Source: Inmirania thermothiophila
Lineage (GTDB): Bacteria; Pseudomonadota; Gammaproteobacteria; DSM-100275
NCBI RefSeq assembly: GCF_003751635.1
Contig: NZ_RJVI01000003.1
Span: 181,001-245,000, forward strand
Direction of reading: 5' to 3'
DNA: 64,000 nucleotides
The position numbers and the translations under genes were made by a program. Positions 33,473 to 45,572 of this stretch are shown one piece after another. Every line of letters begins with the position of its first letter. The first letter of the stretch is position 1. Below the pieces are notes generated by a model. The model did not search any database and had not been told where the DNA came from. It saw nothing but the letters and a program-made list of their open reading frames with translations.

Positions 33473-33898
33473 CTAGCGGCGGCCGCGCGCGGCGAGGCGC
33501 AGCAGGGCCTCGCGCAGGCGGGGCGCGTCGGTGCCGGCGGCGGCGGCGCGCAGGGCCGCGGTGCCCTCGGGGCCGGGCGGGCGGGGTGCCCGCGGCGGGG
33601 GCGGCGGCGGGGTCGGGGCAAGGACGCGGGTGCGCAGGCGGCGCACGGCGAAGCCGGCCCCGGCGGCGGCGGCGCGCAGGCGCGCGCCATGGAAGCGGAC
33701 GGCGGTGGCCCAGGCCGCGCCGTCGACGAAGACCACCAGCTCGTCGCCGCGCACCGCGGCGGCGTGGCAGTGGGGGGCGAGATCCGGAGGCAGGGCCGCG
33801 CGCAGCGCCGCGGCGAGGCGCGCGAAGGCGCGGGCGCGGGCGGCGAGGCCCTGACCGAGGAGGCCGGCGACGGGGCGGGCGTGCGGCTCGCGGGGCAT
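33473..33898 (-). CDS. dciA: DUF721 protein, likely DciA replicative-helicase operator
   Basis: 141 residues. The DUF721 core is recognisable: [37 protein letters not shown], containing the family pattern of a beta strand followed by S/A-x-WA-x-x-L/V-RF. A Pro-rich linker ([17 protein letters not shown]) leads to a helical tail. DciA loads or assists DnaB in bacteria without DnaC. It is convergent with lpxC and divergent from the M23 gene, the standard location between lpxC and secA in many gammaproteobacteria. Similarity is moderate, so family is likely and function inferred. Confidence 0.8.
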   Translation of the reverse strand: MPREPHARPVAGLLGQGLAARARAFARLAAALRAALPPDLAPHCHAAAVRGDELVVFVDGAAWATAVRFHGARLRAAAAGAGFAVRRLRTRVLAPTPPPPPPRAPRPPGPEGTAALRAAAAGTDAPRLREALLRLAARGRR

Positions 33899-33939
33899 GT
33901 CCGGGACAGGCGGAGGCCGATGCCGGGAGGATACCAGAG

Positions 33940-34857
33940 ATGCGCCTCTTCCTCCTGAAGGGTCCGCGGCGGGCCCGCATCGTCCCTGCAGGGGGCGCCA
34001 TCGCGGGCGCGGCGGCGGTCGTGGTCCTGCTTGCGGCGGGCGCCTTCGCGGTGGGCTATCGCGCCGGCGCGGCCGGGATGCGCCCCCGAGTCGATGCCAT
34101 CCAGGCTCGCCTCGAGGAAGAGCTTGCGGCGAGGCGCCGGGAGGTGGAGGCGGCGCGCCGCCACGCCGAGGACAGCGTCGACGCCCTCGCGGCGCGTCTC
34201 GGCGAGCTGCAGGCGCGCCTCATGCGCCTCGAGGCGGTGGGGGCGCGCATCACCGAGCTCGCCGACCTCGACCCCTCGGAGTTCGACTTCGACCAGCCGC
34301 CCGGGCGCGGCGGTCCCGAGGCCGACGTCGCGCCCGCGACCGCGGTCCCCGACTTCGTGCGCGCCCTCGACGAGCTCGCGCAGGCGCTGGAGGCCCGCGA
34401 GCAGCAGCTCGAGGCGGTGCAGGACCTGCTCGTCACCCGCAGCGTGCGCGAGGAGGTGCTGCCGGCGGGCCGGCCGGTGCGCTCGGGGTGGCTGTCGTCG
34501 CGCTTCGGGCGCCGCGCCGATCCCTTCACGGGCCGGCCGGAGTGGCACCAGGGCGTGGATTTTGCGGGCCGCTTCGGCAGCGACGTCATCGCGGTGGCCT
34601 CCGGGGTGGTGACCTGGGCCGGGCCGCGCTACGGCTACGGCAACCTGGTGGAGATCGACCACGGCAACGGCTACGTCACCCGCTACGGCCACAACAGCGA
34701 GCTGCTGGTCAAGGTCGGGGACCTGGTGCGCAAGGGCCAGGTGATCGCCAAGATGGGCTCCTCGGGGCGCTCCACGGGCCCCCACGTCCACCTCGAGGTC
34801 CTGCGCGACGGCCGTCCCGTCGATCCGCTGCGCTACGTCCGCGCCGCCCGCCGCTGA
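33940..34857 (+). CDS. M23-family peptidoglycan endopeptidase next to secA
   Basis: 305 residues from ATG 33940 (GGGAGG nine bases upstream). One N-terminal membrane segment (about 20-40), a coiled-coil region (about 50-105, [21 protein letters not shown]), then a LytM/M23 domain at about 185-300. All catalytic residues are present: HQGVDF (His, Asp), RYGHNSE (His) and GPHVHLEV (HxH), so it should be an active zinc endopeptidase rather than an EnvC/NlpD-type activator. It probably cuts DD-crosslinks in the periplasm. dciA is divergent, secA follows in the same direction. Confidence 0.9.
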   Translation: MRLFLLKGPRRARIVPAGGAIAGAAAVVVLLAAGAFAVGYRAGAAGMRPRVDAIQARLEEELAARRREVEAARRHAEDSVDALAARLGELQARLMRLEAVGARITELADLDPSEFDFDQPPGRGGPEADVAPATAVPDFVRALDELAQALEAREQQLEAVQDLLVTRSVREEVLPAGRPVRSGWLSSRFGRRADPFTGRPEWHQGVDFAGRFGSDVIAVASGVVTWAGPRYGYGNLVEIDHGNGYVTRYGHNSELLVKVGDLVRKGQVIAKMGSSGRSTGPHVHLEVLRDGRPVDPLRYVRAARR

Positions 34858-34946
34858 ACCCGGCGGGGAACCCGGCGCCGCCGGCCGCGCTCCCTTTGCG
34901 GTATCATTCAGGGCTTTCCACGGACGCCACCCGGGGCCGGATCCTC

Positions 34947-37769
<2,823 letters not shown>

Positions 37770-37778
37770 GGGACTGAG

Positions 37779-38993
37779 ATGGCGGTGGGGCTGGACGAAC
37801 CCGACAGGCTCGAGGCCGTGCCCGGGATCGCCTGGGGCACGGCGCGGGCGGGGCTGCGCAAGCGCGGGGGCGACGACCTCGCGGTGGCGGAACTCGCCGA
37901 GGGGGCGGTGGTGGCGGCGGTCTTCACCCGCAACGCCTTCGCCGCCGCGCCGGTGCTGGTGGCGCGGCGGCACCTCGCGATGTCGGAGGCGCGCATCCTC
38001 GTGGTCAACGCCGGCAATGCCAACGCCGCCACCGGCATCCAGGGGGTGCAGGACGCCGAGGCCGTCTGCAGCGAGGCGGCGCGTCTCGCCGAGTGCCCGG
38101 CCTCGGCGGTGCTGCCCTTCTCCACCGGGGTGATCGGCGAGCCGCTGCCGGTGGACGCGATCCGCGAGGCGCTGCCGCGGGCCTGGGCGGCGCGCGCGGC
38201 GGACGGCTGGCTCGCCGCGGCGCGGGCGATCATGACCACCGACACCGTGCCCAAGGGGGCGTCGCGCACCCTCACCGTGGGCGGGCGGCGCATCACCGTC
38301 ACCGGCATCGCCAAGGGGGCGGGCATGATCCGGCCCGACATGGCCACCATGCTCGCCTTCGTCGCCACCGACGCGGCGCTGTCGCGCACCCAGGCCCAGG
38401 CCATGCTCGAGGAGGCGGTGGCCGAGAGCTTCCACTGCATCACCGTGGACGGCGACACCTCCACCAACGACGCGGCGGTGCTCGTCGCCACCGGCGCCTC
38501 CGGGGTCGAGATCGGCCCCGGGGATGCCGCGCAGCGGCGGCTGCGCGAGGCGGTCACCGCGGTCTGCCGCGAGCTTGCCCAGGCCATCGTGCGCGACGGC
38601 GAGGGGGCGACCCGGTTCGTCACCGTGGAGGTGGAGGGCGGGCGCGACGAGGCCGAGTGCCGGGCGGTGGCGTTCACCGTGGCCCAGTCGCCGCTGGTCA
38701 AGACCGCGCTCTTCGCCGGCGACCCCAACTGGGGGCGCATCGTCGCCGCGGTGGGGCGCGCGGGCCTGGCCGACCTCGATCCCGGCGGCGTCGACGTGGC
38801 CGTCAACGGGGTCTGGGTGGTGCGCGCCGGCGGGCGCGCCCGCGACTACCGCGAGGAGGACGGCGTCCGCGCCATGGCGGAGCCGGAGGTGACGATCCGC
38901 ATCCGCCTCGCCCGCGGCGAGGCCCGCGCCCGCGTCTGGACCACCGACCTCTCCCACGACTACGTCCGCATCAACGCCGAGTACCGCACCTAG
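37779..38993 (+). CDS. argJ: Bifunctional ornithine acetyltransferase / N-acetylglutamate synthase
   Basis: 404 residues. Self-cleaving Ntn-type enzyme: the processing site is in PDMATMLAFVATDA, with Thr190 as the new N-terminal nucleophile of the beta chain; IMTTDTVPKGA and KGAGMIRPDMA are family signatures, and GDPNWGRI and the C-terminal DLSHDYVRINAEYRT are complete. It recycles the acetyl group in the cyclic arginine pathway, so the ArgE deacetylase is not needed. argC lies elsewhere in the window at 58876. Stop TAG overlaps the GTG of the Nudix-ThiE gene by one base. Confidence 0.97.
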   Translation: MAVGLDEPDRLEAVPGIAWGTARAGLRKRGGDDLAVAELAEGAVVAAVFTRNAFAAAPVLVARRHLAMSEARILVVNAGNANAATGIQGVQDAEAVCSEAARLAECPASAVLPFSTGVIGEPLPVDAIREALPRAWAARAADGWLAAARAIMTTDTVPKGASRTLTVGGRRITVTGIAKGAGMIRPDMATMLAFVATDAALSRTQAQAMLEEAVAESFHCITVDGDTSTNDAAVLVATGASGVEIGPGDAAQRRLREAVTAVCRELAQAIVRDGEGATRFVTVEVEGGRDEAECRAVAFTVAQSPLVKTALFAGDPNWGRIVAAVGRAGLADLDPGGVDVAVNGVWVVRAGGRARDYREEDGVRAMAEPEVTIRIRLARGEARARVWTTDLSHDYVRINAEYRT

Positions 38994-39940
38994 TGACGGC
39001 CGCCGCGCGCCTGCACGTGGTCGCCGGGATCCTGCGCGACGCCGCCGGGCGGGTGCTCGTCACGCGCCGTCCCGCCGGGCGCCACCTGGAGGGCCTGTGG
39101 GAGTTCCCCGGGGGCAAGCTGGAGCCGGGCGAGGCGCCGTTGGCGGGGCTTGCGCGCGAGCTCGCCGAGGAGCTCGGCATCCAGGTGCGCGAGGCCTGGC
39201 CGCTCATCGCCGTGCCCTGGGACTATCCGGAGCGGCGCATCCTGCTCGACGTCTGGGAGGTGCGCCGCCACGAGGGGCGGCCGCGGCCGCGCGAGGGGCA
39301 GGCGCTCGCCTGGGTGCGGCGCGAGGCGCTGGCAGGGCTCGCCATGCCGCCGGCCGACCGGCCGGTGCTCGGCGCGCTGGCGCTGCCCGACCTCTACCTC
39401 GTCACGCCGCCGCAGCTGCGCGACGAGGCGGCGCTGCGGGCCGGGCTCGAAAAGGCGCTCGCCCGCGGCGTGCGGCTGGTGCAGCTGCGGCTTCCCGGCG
39501 CCGCCGAGGCCACCGTGCGGCGGCTCGCGGCGGCGGCGCGCACGCTCTGCCGCGCCGCCGGGGCGCGCCTGCTCGTCAACGGCGATCCGGCGCTGGCCGA
39601 GGCGGTGGGCGCCGACGGCGTGCATCTGAGCGCGTCGTGGCTGCGGCGGCTGGAGGCCCGTCCGCTGCCTGCGCCGCAGCTCGTGGGGGCCTCCTGCCAC
39701 GACCGCGCGGAGCTTGCCCGGGCGCGCGCCATCGGCGCCGACTTCGCGGTCCTCTCGCCGGTGCGGCCCACGCCCAGCCACCCCGACGCCCCGGCCCTCG
39801 GCTGGTCCCGCTTCGCCCACCTCGCCCGCGGGGCGGGGCTTCCGGTCTACGCCCTCGGCGGGGTCGGTCCCGCGGATCTGGCGCGGGCCCGCCACGCCGG
39901 GGCGCGGGGGATCGCCGCCATCCGCGCCCTCTGGCCCTAG
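38993..39940 (+). CDS. Nudix hydrolase (MutT-like) fused to ThiE/TenI-like domain
   Basis: 315 residues, GTG start sharing the last base of argJ. Residues about 1-125 form a MutT-type Nudix domain with a full Nudix box [24 protein letters not shown] region (GX5EX7REUXEEXGU satisfied). Residues about 128-315 form a TIM-barrel similar to thiamine-phosphate synthase/TenI ([58 protein letters not shown]). The fusion is known in several gammaproteobacteria and usually sits beside argJ. Sanitation of 8-oxo-dGTP is likely for the first half; whether the second half makes thiamine phosphate is uncertain. Confidence 0.9.
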   Translation: MTAAARLHVVAGILRDAAGRVLVTRRPAGRHLEGLWEFPGGKLEPGEAPLAGLARELAEELGIQVREAWPLIAVPWDYPERRILLDVWEVRRHEGRPRPREGQALAWVRREALAGLAMPPADRPVLGALALPDLYLVTPPQLRDEAALRAGLEKALARGVRLVQLRLPGAAEATVRRLAAAARTLCRAAGARLLVNGDPALAEAVGADGVHLSASWLRRLEARPLPAPQLVGASCHDRAELARARAIGADFAVLSPVRPTPSHPDAPALGWSRFAHLARGAGLPVYALGGVGPADLARARHAGARGIAAIRALWP

Positions 39941-40143
39941 TCCCGCGGCGCCGGGGGCGCGCCGCCGTCGTCGGCGCCCGGCGCGGGCTCCCCCGGGATG
40001 CGGTGCTCGCCGCCGAGCCAGGCCCCGAGATCCAGCATCCGGCAGCGCGCGCTGCAGAACGGGCGCCAGCGGGAGGCCGCCTCCCAGGGCACGGGGCGGC
40101 CGCATCGGGGGCAGGCGACGGTGGGCGCGCGGTGCCCGGCCAC
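39937..40143 (-). CDS. yacG: DNA gyrase inhibitor YacG, zinc finger protein
   Basis: 68 residues, GTG start five bases after the zapD stop. Four-Cys zinc site CPRCG...[12 protein letters not shown] is complete, followed by the family's [13 protein letters not shown] and an acidic/Pro tail. YacG binds GyrB and blocks DNA binding in E. coli. The longer frame upstream runs inside zapD and is rejected. Its TAG stop and the TAG stop of the convergent Nudix-ThiE gene share one palindromic CTAG (39937-39940). Confidence 0.92.
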   Translation of the reverse strand: MAGHRAPTVACPRCGRPVPWEAASRWRPFCSARCRMLDLGAWLGGEHRIPGEPAPGADDGGAPPAPRD

Positions 40144-40148
40144 GGCGC

Positions 40149-40916
40149 CTAGAGCATGCAGCGGGCGAGGCGGAAGGCCACCTCGCGCTCGGTCTGCTGG
40201 GGCCGGCCTTCGCTTGCCGGCTCCATGAAGCGGATGGTGAAGCGGTGGCGCCCGGCGCTGATCTCGGGATAGAGGGCGAGATCGGCGGGCAGGATCACGC
40301 GCAGCAGCCGGCACGGCGTGGCGCTGTCGAGGTACTCCTGGTAGAAGCCCTCACGGGCCTGCTCGCGCGTGGGCAGCGCGCTTTCGCGCGTCAGGCGCAG
40401 GGTCAGCGCGATGGCCCGGCCGAGGGGGGCGAAGGCCGCAAGCCAGTCCTCGAGGTCGGCGTGCCGCCCCTCGGGCGGCTGCGAGAGCCAGCAGTGGAAG
40501 CCCGGCAGGTCGAAGGCGCAGGTGCCGCCGGGGATGGCGCTGCGCTGGCGCACCGCGAGGAGGAACTCGTTCTGGCGCAGCCCCTCGGCGATCTTGCCCG
40601 GGGTGCCGTGGAGGGTGCGGACGGCGGTGCGCAGCTCGTCCAGGGTCTCGCCCAGGCGCTCGCTGTCCACGTCCGGGTTGCCCCGCATGCGCTCGAGCAC
40701 CGCGCACTGGCGCTCCAGCTCCTTGATCAGCTCCGATTTGAGGTCGGTGCGGGTGCAGATCTGGAGCATCTCGTTGATGGCGGCCACCGCGGCCCGGCTG
40801 TCCCAGGCCGAGCGGCCGCCCGCGTGGTGCTCGGCCTGGGCGAGCAGGGTCTCGAGCCGCAGCAGGGTGCGCGTGCGCTCGTTGAGGGGCTGTTCGTAGA
40901 CCACGTGCACGGACAC
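40149..40916 (-). CDS. zapD: Z-ring associated protein ZapD
   Basis: 255 residues, GTG start. The family N-terminus ([20 protein letters not shown]), [23 protein letters not shown] and [29 protein letters not shown] are all strongly conserved ZapD (DUF1342) blocks. It cross-links FtsZ filaments by binding the FtsZ tail, and the ftsZ tail encoded at 32.4 kb keeps the conserved binding peptide. The coaE-zapD-yacG order is the same as in enteric bacteria. Confidence 0.95.
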   Translation of the reverse strand: MSVHVVYEQPLNERTRTLLRLETLLAQAEHHAGGRSAWDSRAAVAAINEMLQICTRTDLKSELIKELERQCAVLERMRGNPDVDSERLGETLDELRTAVRTLHGTPGKIAEGLRQNEFLLAVRQRSAIPGGTCAFDLPGFHCWLSQPPEGRHADLEDWLAAFAPLGRAIALTLRLTRESALPTREQAREGFYQEYLDSATPCRLLRVILPADLALYPEISAGRHRFTIRFMEPASEGRPQQTEREVAFRLARCML

Positions 40917-40957
40917 GCTCCCCGCAACCCGGCCGGCGTCGTTGGGCGGCTATTCTT

Positions 40958-41572
40958 TCACCCGCGCGGCGGCGGTGGCAAATCGGCCAGGGCGCGGTAG
41001 CGGGCGTGCAGGCGCGCCACGGCCTCGTCCAGCGCCTCCGGGGGGCCGTCGTTGACGATGACGTCGTCGGCGGCGGCGAGGCGGGCCGCCCGCGGGGCCT
41101 GCGCCGCGATCATGGCCCGGGCTGCGGCCTCGTCCATGCGGTCGCGGCGCACGAGGCGCTCGAGCTGCAGCCGCTCGGGGGCATCCACCACGAGGATGCG
41201 GTGGAACCGGTGCTGCGCCCCCGTCTCCACCAGCAGCGGCACCACGACGACGGCATAGGGTGCGTCGAGGCCCTCGAGACGGCGCTCGGTGCGCGCCCAG
41301 ATGGCGGGGTGGAGGATCGCCTCCAGGCGGCGCCGGCTGGCCGGGTCCGAGAACACCAGGGCGCGCATGCGGCGGCGGTCGAGCCGCCCGGTCCGGTCGA
41401 GGACCTCGGGGCCGAAGGCCTCCACCACCGCGGCGAGGGCCGGCTCGCCCGGCTCCACCACCTCGCGTGCCACCTGGTCGGTGTCGATCACGGGGACGCC
41501 GAGACGGGCGAAGCGCTCGGCCACCGCGCTCTTGCCGCTGGCGATGCCGCCGGTGAGGCCGACCCGGAGCAC
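40958..41572 (-). CDS. coaE: Dephospho-CoA kinase
   Basis: 204 residues, GTG start. P-loop LTGGIASGKSAVAERF at the N-terminus, then VIDTDQVAREV, LVFSDPASRRRLEAILHP and VVVVPLLVETG are CoaE blocks; LVRRDRMDEAAARAMIAAQ is the lid. It phosphorylates the 3'-OH of dephospho-CoA, last step of coenzyme A synthesis. Five bases after pilD in the minus-strand operon. Confidence 0.96.
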   Translation of the reverse strand: MLRVGLTGGIASGKSAVAERFARLGVPVIDTDQVAREVVEPGEPALAAVVEAFGPEVLDRTGRLDRRRMRALVFSDPASRRRLEAILHPAIWARTERRLEGLDAPYAVVVVPLLVETGAQHRFHRILVVDAPERLQLERLVRRDRMDEAAARAMIAAQAPRAARLAAADDVIVNDGPPEALDEAVARLHARYRALADLPPPPRG

Positions 41573-41576
41573 GGCT

Positions 41577-42443
41577 TCAGAGGGTCGTGGGCCCGAGGTA
41601 GAGGGCCACGAGGGCGTCTCCCCAGAGCAGCGCGATCCAGCCGGCGGCGGCGAGAAAGGGGCCGAACGGCATGGGGGTGCCGCGGGCGTGGCGGCCCAAC
41701 GCCATGAGGGCGATCCCCGCCGCCGCCCCCACCACCGACGAGAGCAGGATGATCAGGGGCAGCATCTGCCAGCCGAGCCAGGCGCCGAGCATGGCGAGAA
41801 GCTTGAAGTCGCCGTAGCCCATGCCCTCCTTGCCGGTGGCGAGGCGGAAGAGGTGGTAGACGAGCCAGAGGCTGAGATAGCCTGCGACGGCGCCGAGGAC
41901 GGCGCTCTGCAGATCCACGAAGACCCCGCCCGTGGCCAGCAGGAGGCCGAACCAGAGCAGCGGAAGGGTGAGGGGGTCGGGCAGGATCTGGTGCTCGAGA
42001 TCGATGAAGGCCAGCGCGAGCAGCGCCCAGGTGAGGGCGAGCGCCGCGGCGGTCTGCACGCTCCAGCCGAAGCGCCAGGCCACGAGCGCCGAGGCGAGCG
42101 CGGTGAGGGCCTCGAGCAGGGGGTAGCGCAGCGGGATGCGGCCGCCGCAGTGGGCGCAGCGCCCGCGCAGCACGAGGTAGCTCAGGATGGGGATGTTGTC
42201 GCGGGCGCGGATGGGATGGCCGCACTGCGGGCAGCGCGAGCGCGGCCGGGCGAGATCGTAGGGCTCGTGCCGGGGAGCGGGCTCGCCGCGAAGCTCGGCG
42301 CACTCGGCCTGCCAGCGCCGCATCAGCATCACCGGGAGGCGGTGGACCACGACGTTGAGGAAGCTGCCCACGGGCAGCGCGAGCACCGCCGCGGCCAGCG
42401 CCAGCAGGCCGGGGCTGGCCGCGAGGAGCTCGATGTCGCCCAT
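41577..42443 (-). CDS. pilD: Prepilin peptidase / N-methyltransferase PilD
   Basis: 288 residues, multi-spanning. A cytoplasmic four-Cys zinc loop (CPQCGHPI and CAHCGGRIPLRYP) lies at about residues 70-105; catalytic aspartates are in FIDLEHQILPD and KEGMGYGDFKLLAMLG (GxGD). It cleaves the prepilin leader after Gly and methylates the new N-terminal Phe; the pilA product at 58 kb has exactly that site. Downstream of pilC by 24 bases. Confidence 0.96.
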   Translation of the reverse strand: MGDIELLAASPGLLALAAAVLALPVGSFLNVVVHRLPVMLMRRWQAECAELRGEPAPRHEPYDLARPRSRCPQCGHPIRARDNIPILSYLVLRGRCAHCGGRIPLRYPLLEALTALASALVAWRFGWSVQTAAALALTWALLALAFIDLEHQILPDPLTLPLLWFGLLLATGGVFVDLQSAVLGAVAGYLSLWLVYHLFRLATGKEGMGYGDFKLLAMLGAWLGWQMLPLIILLSSVVGAAAGIALMALGRHARGTPMPFGPFLAAAGWIALLWGDALVALYLGPTTL

Positions 42444-42467
42444 GCCGCGCGGGACCCCGTGCGGCCC

Positions 42468-43691
42468 TCAGATGACGGTGCCCATCTTGAAGATGGGCAG
42501 GTACATGGCGGCGACGAGGCCGCCGATGAGCACGCCCAGCACCGCCATGATCAGCGGCTCGAGCAGGCTCGAGAGGGCGTCGACGGCGTCGTCCACCTCC
42601 TGCTCGTAGAAGTCGGCCACCTTGCCCAGCATCTCGTCGAGGGAGCCGGACTCCTCGCCGATGGCCACCATCTGCACCACCATGTTGGGGAAGAGGCCGG
42701 TCTGGCGCATGGCCACGGTGAGCTGCTGGCCGGTGGCGATCTCGTCGCGCATGCGCCGCACCGCGTCGCCGTAGACGCTGTTGCCGGTGGCGCCCGCCAC
42801 CGAGTCCATCGCCTCCACCAGCGGCACGCCGGCGGCGAACATGGTGGAGAGGGTGCGGCAGTAGCGCGCGATGGCGGCCTTGGTGAGGATGCCGCCGATG
42901 ACGGGGATGCGCAGCGAGAGCCGGTCCAGGCCGCGCCGGAAGCCCTCGGAGCGGCGGTGCGCCTCGCGCAGGCCGAAGCCCGCCGCCACCAGCGCCGCGA
43001 GGACCGCCCACCACCAGGCCTGGAAGAATTCCGACAGCTGGATCACGAGCCGGGTGAAGGCCGGCAGGTCGCCGCCGAAGCTGCGGAAGAGCTCCTCGAA
43101 CTGCGGGATGACGAAGATGAGCAGGATGGCGGTGATGACGAAGGCGGTGATCAGCACCGCGGTGGGGTAGAAGAGGGCCTTCTTGATCTTGCCCTTGAGG
43201 GCCTCGGTCTTCTCCTTGTAGGTGGCGATCTTGTGGAGCAGGGTCTCGAGCACGCCGGCCTGCTCGCCCGCCGCCACCAGGTTGCAGAAGAGGTCGTCGA
43301 AGTGGCGGGGGTGCTTGGCGAGGGCGCTGGCGAGGGTGTTGCCCGCCTCCACCTCGGCCCGGATCGCCCCCACCATCTCCTGCATCGCCGGGTTCTCGTG
43401 CCCCTGGCCGATGATCTCCAGGGCCTGCACCAGGGGCACGCCGGCGGTGATCATGGTGGCGAGCTGGCGGGCGAAGACGGCGATGTCCTTGGGCTGGATC
43501 TTCTTCTTGCGGCGGCCGCCGAGGAGGGACTTCGGCTTGCGGCGCACGCGCGTGGGGTTGATCCCCTGGCGGCGCAGCATGGCCTTGACCAGGGCGTCGC
43601 TCGGCCCCGGCATCTCGCCGCTGACCTTGCGCCCCTGCCGGTCGGTGCCCTCGTAGACGAAGAGCTCCTGCTTGACCGCCTGCTCCGCCAT
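42468..43691 (-). CDS. pilC: Type IV pilus inner-membrane platform protein PilC
   Basis: 407 residues. Two copies of the GspF domain (about 75-198 and 278-400), each with the conserved RQLATMITAGVPLVQALEII / CRTLSTMFAAGVPLVEAMDSV motif, and three membrane segments. A short N-terminal part (FVYEGTDRQGRKVSGEMPG) is typical of PilC. It couples the ATPase PilB to pilin insertion. Four bases lie between it and pilB. Confidence 0.97.
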   Translation of the reverse strand: MAEQAVKQELFVYEGTDRQGRKVSGEMPGPSDALVKAMLRRQGINPTRVRRKPKSLLGGRRKKKIQPKDIAVFARQLATMITAGVPLVQALEIIGQGHENPAMQEMVGAIRAEVEAGNTLASALAKHPRHFDDLFCNLVAAGEQAGVLETLLHKIATYKEKTEALKGKIKKALFYPTAVLITAFVITAILLIFVIPQFEELFRSFGGDLPAFTRLVIQLSEFFQAWWWAVLAALVAAGFGLREAHRRSEGFRRGLDRLSLRIPVIGGILTKAAIARYCRTLSTMFAAGVPLVEAMDSVAGATGNSVYGDAVRRMRDEIATGQQLTVAMRQTGLFPNMVVQMVAIGEESGSLDEMLGKVADFYEQEVDDAVDALSSLLEPLIMAVLGVLIGGLVAAMYLPIFKMGTVI

Positions 43692-43695
43692 GGGT

Positions 43696-45411
43696 TCAGT
43701 CCTTGGTCACGCGGTTGATCTCGGCGAGGCTCGTGATCCCGGCCTTGACCTTGTTGAGGCCGGAGCGGCGCAGGTCCGCGACACCCTCGCGCTCGGCCTG
43801 CTCGGCAAGCTGCATGGCGTTGCCCCCCTCCATGATGATCCGCCCCATCTCCTCCGAGACCGGCATCACTTGGTAGATTCCCACGCGGCCCTTGTAGCCG
43901 TCCGTGCACTGGTCACATCCTGCGGGCTCGTAGAGGGTGATCCCCTCCTCCACCTCGTCCTCCGTGAAGCCCTCGCGCAGCAGCTCGTCGCGCGGGATCT
44001 GCACCTCCCTCTTGCAGTTGCCGCAGAGGCGCCGGGCGAGGCGCTGGGCGATGATGAGGTGCACGGTGTTGGCGATGTTGTAGGGGGGCACGCCCATGCT
44101 CGCCAGCCGGGTGAGGGTCTGGGGGGCGTCGTTGGTGTGCAGGGTGGAGAGCACGAGGTGGCCGGTCTGGGCCGCCTTGACCGCGATCTCGGCGGTCTCG
44201 AGGTCGCGGATCTCGCCGACGAGGATGATGTCGGGGTCCTGGCGCAGGAAGGCGCGCAGGGCCTTGGCGAAGTCCATGCCGGTCTTGTCGTCGACATTGA
44301 CCTGGTTGATGCCCGGGACGTTGATCTCCACCGGGTCCTCGACGGTGGAGATGTTGACGTTGGGCTGGTTGAGGATGTTGATGGCGGTGTAGAGGGTGAC
44401 GGTCTTGCCGCTGCCCGTCGGGCCCGTGACCAGGACCATGCCGTAGGGCTTGTGGATGGCCTCGAGGAAGAGCCGCTTCTGCTCCTTCTCGAAGCCGAGG
44501 GCGTCGATGCCCATCTTGGCGCTGGAGGGGTCGAGGATGCGCAGCACCACCTTCTCGCCCCACAGCGTCGGGCAGGTGTTGACGCGGAAGTCGATGGCGC
44601 GGTTGCGCGACAGCTTCATCTTGATCCGCCCGTCCTGGGGGATGCGCCGCTCGGAGACGTCGAGGCGGGCCATCACCTTGATGCGGGCGGCGATGCGCGG
44701 CGCCAGCGCCACCGGCGGCGAGGCGATCTCGTGCAGGATGCCGTCCTGGCGGAAGCGCACGCGGAAGAACCTCTCGTAGGGCTCGAAATGGATGTCCGAG
44801 GCCCCCTTCTTGATGGCGTCGAGCAGCACCTTGTTGACGAAGCGCACCACCGGCGCGTCGTCGATGTCCGGCTCCGCCTCGTCGTGCTCCGCCGCCTCCT
44901 CGGCCGTGCCGATGTCGAGGTTGTCCAGGTCCTCGTCCATGAGATCGGTCATGGTCGTGTCCTGGGCCTCGAGGACACGGTCGATGGCCGCGGCGAGCTT
45001 GTCCTCCTCGACCAGGATCGCCTGCGTGATCAGGGCGGTGTGGAATCGCACCTCGTCGAGGCCGCGCTGGTTGGTGGGGTCGGAGACCGCGACGTAGAGC
45101 CGGTTGCCGCGCTTGTAGAGCGGCAGGATGCGATGCTGGCGGATGAGCCGCTCGTTGACCAGCTTGACCGGCGCCACCTCGAGGTCCATGGCGTCGAGGT
45201 CGAGCAGCGGCAGGCCGAACTCCTGGCTCGCGCTGGCGGCGATGGCGCGGGCCGAGACGAGCTTGTTCTCCACCAGGTAGCCGACGAGACTCGTGCGCTG
45301 GCGGGCCGCCTGCTGCAGGGCCTTGCGCGCCTCCTCCTCCGGCAGCAGGCCGTCCTGGACCAGCCGGCGCGCAAGCCCGGGGAGGTTGACGATGGGTTGC
45401 GTGGTGGCCAT
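43696..45411 (-). CDS. pilB: Type IV pilus assembly ATPase PilB
   Basis: 571 residues from ATG 45411; 48 extra upstream codons lack family similarity. N-terminal GspE/MshEN domain, then the ATPase core with Walker [16 protein letters not shown] (about 330-337), Asp box [15 protein letters not shown], Walker [23 protein letters not shown] and His box [13 protein letters not shown] four-Cys zinc motif ([26 protein letters not shown]) is at about 455-500. PilB powers pilus extension. The retraction ATPase PilT is not in this window. Confidence 0.97.
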   Translation of the reverse strand: MATTQPIVNLPGLARRLVQDGLLPEEEARKALQQAARQRTSLVGYLVENKLVSARAIAASASQEFGLPLLDLDAMDLEVAPVKLVNERLIRQHRILPLYKRGNRLYVAVSDPTNQRGLDEVRFHTALITQAILVEEDKLAAAIDRVLEAQDTTMTDLMDEDLDNLDIGTAEEAAEHDEAEPDIDDAPVVRFVNKVLLDAIKKGASDIHFEPYERFFRVRFRQDGILHEIASPPVALAPRIAARIKVMARLDVSERRIPQDGRIKMKLSRNRAIDFRVNTCPTLWGEKVVLRILDPSSAKMGIDALGFEKEQKRLFLEAIHKPYGMVLVTGPTGSGKTVTLYTAINILNQPNVNISTVEDPVEINVPGINQVNVDDKTGMDFAKALRAFLRQDPDIILVGEIRDLETAEIAVKAAQTGHLVLSTLHTNDAPQTLTRLASMGVPPYNIANTVHLIIAQRLARRLCGNCKREVQIPRDELLREGFTEDEVEEGITLYEPAGCDQCTDGYKGRVGIYQVMPVSEEMGRIIMEGGNAMQLAEQAEREGVADLRRSGLNKVKAGITSLAEINRVTKD

Positions 45412-45462
45412 GGCGTGCCGGCTTCGCCTCGCTGTCGCGCCGCGCCTGCGGGAAGCTGCCTC

Positions 45463-45491
45463 ACGATAGGCACGACCCTTACAAAAATCAA
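45463..45491 (-). promoter_or_regulatory. Promoter of pilBCD-coaE-zapD-yacG
   Basis: On the minus strand, TTGATT (plus 45486-45491), 17-base spacer, TATCGT (plus 45463-45468), about 45 bases before the pilB ATG. Unlike pilA, this looks like an ordinary sigma-70 promoter. Confidence 0.6.
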
Positions 45492-45517
45492 GGCGTCGGC
45501 GTCGGTTGCCGATGCCT

Positions 45518-45546
45518 TTGCCGAAGGCCGGGCGTTGCCCTAGGAT
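45518..45546 (+). promoter_or_regulatory. Promoter of rfbB operon
   Basis: TTGCCG at 45518-45523, 17-base spacer, TAGGAT at 45541-45546, 27 bases before the rfbB ATG. Back to back with the pilB promoter. Confidence 0.5.
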
Positions 45547-45572
45547 CCGGCCCACGAGCGGGGGAGACCAGG

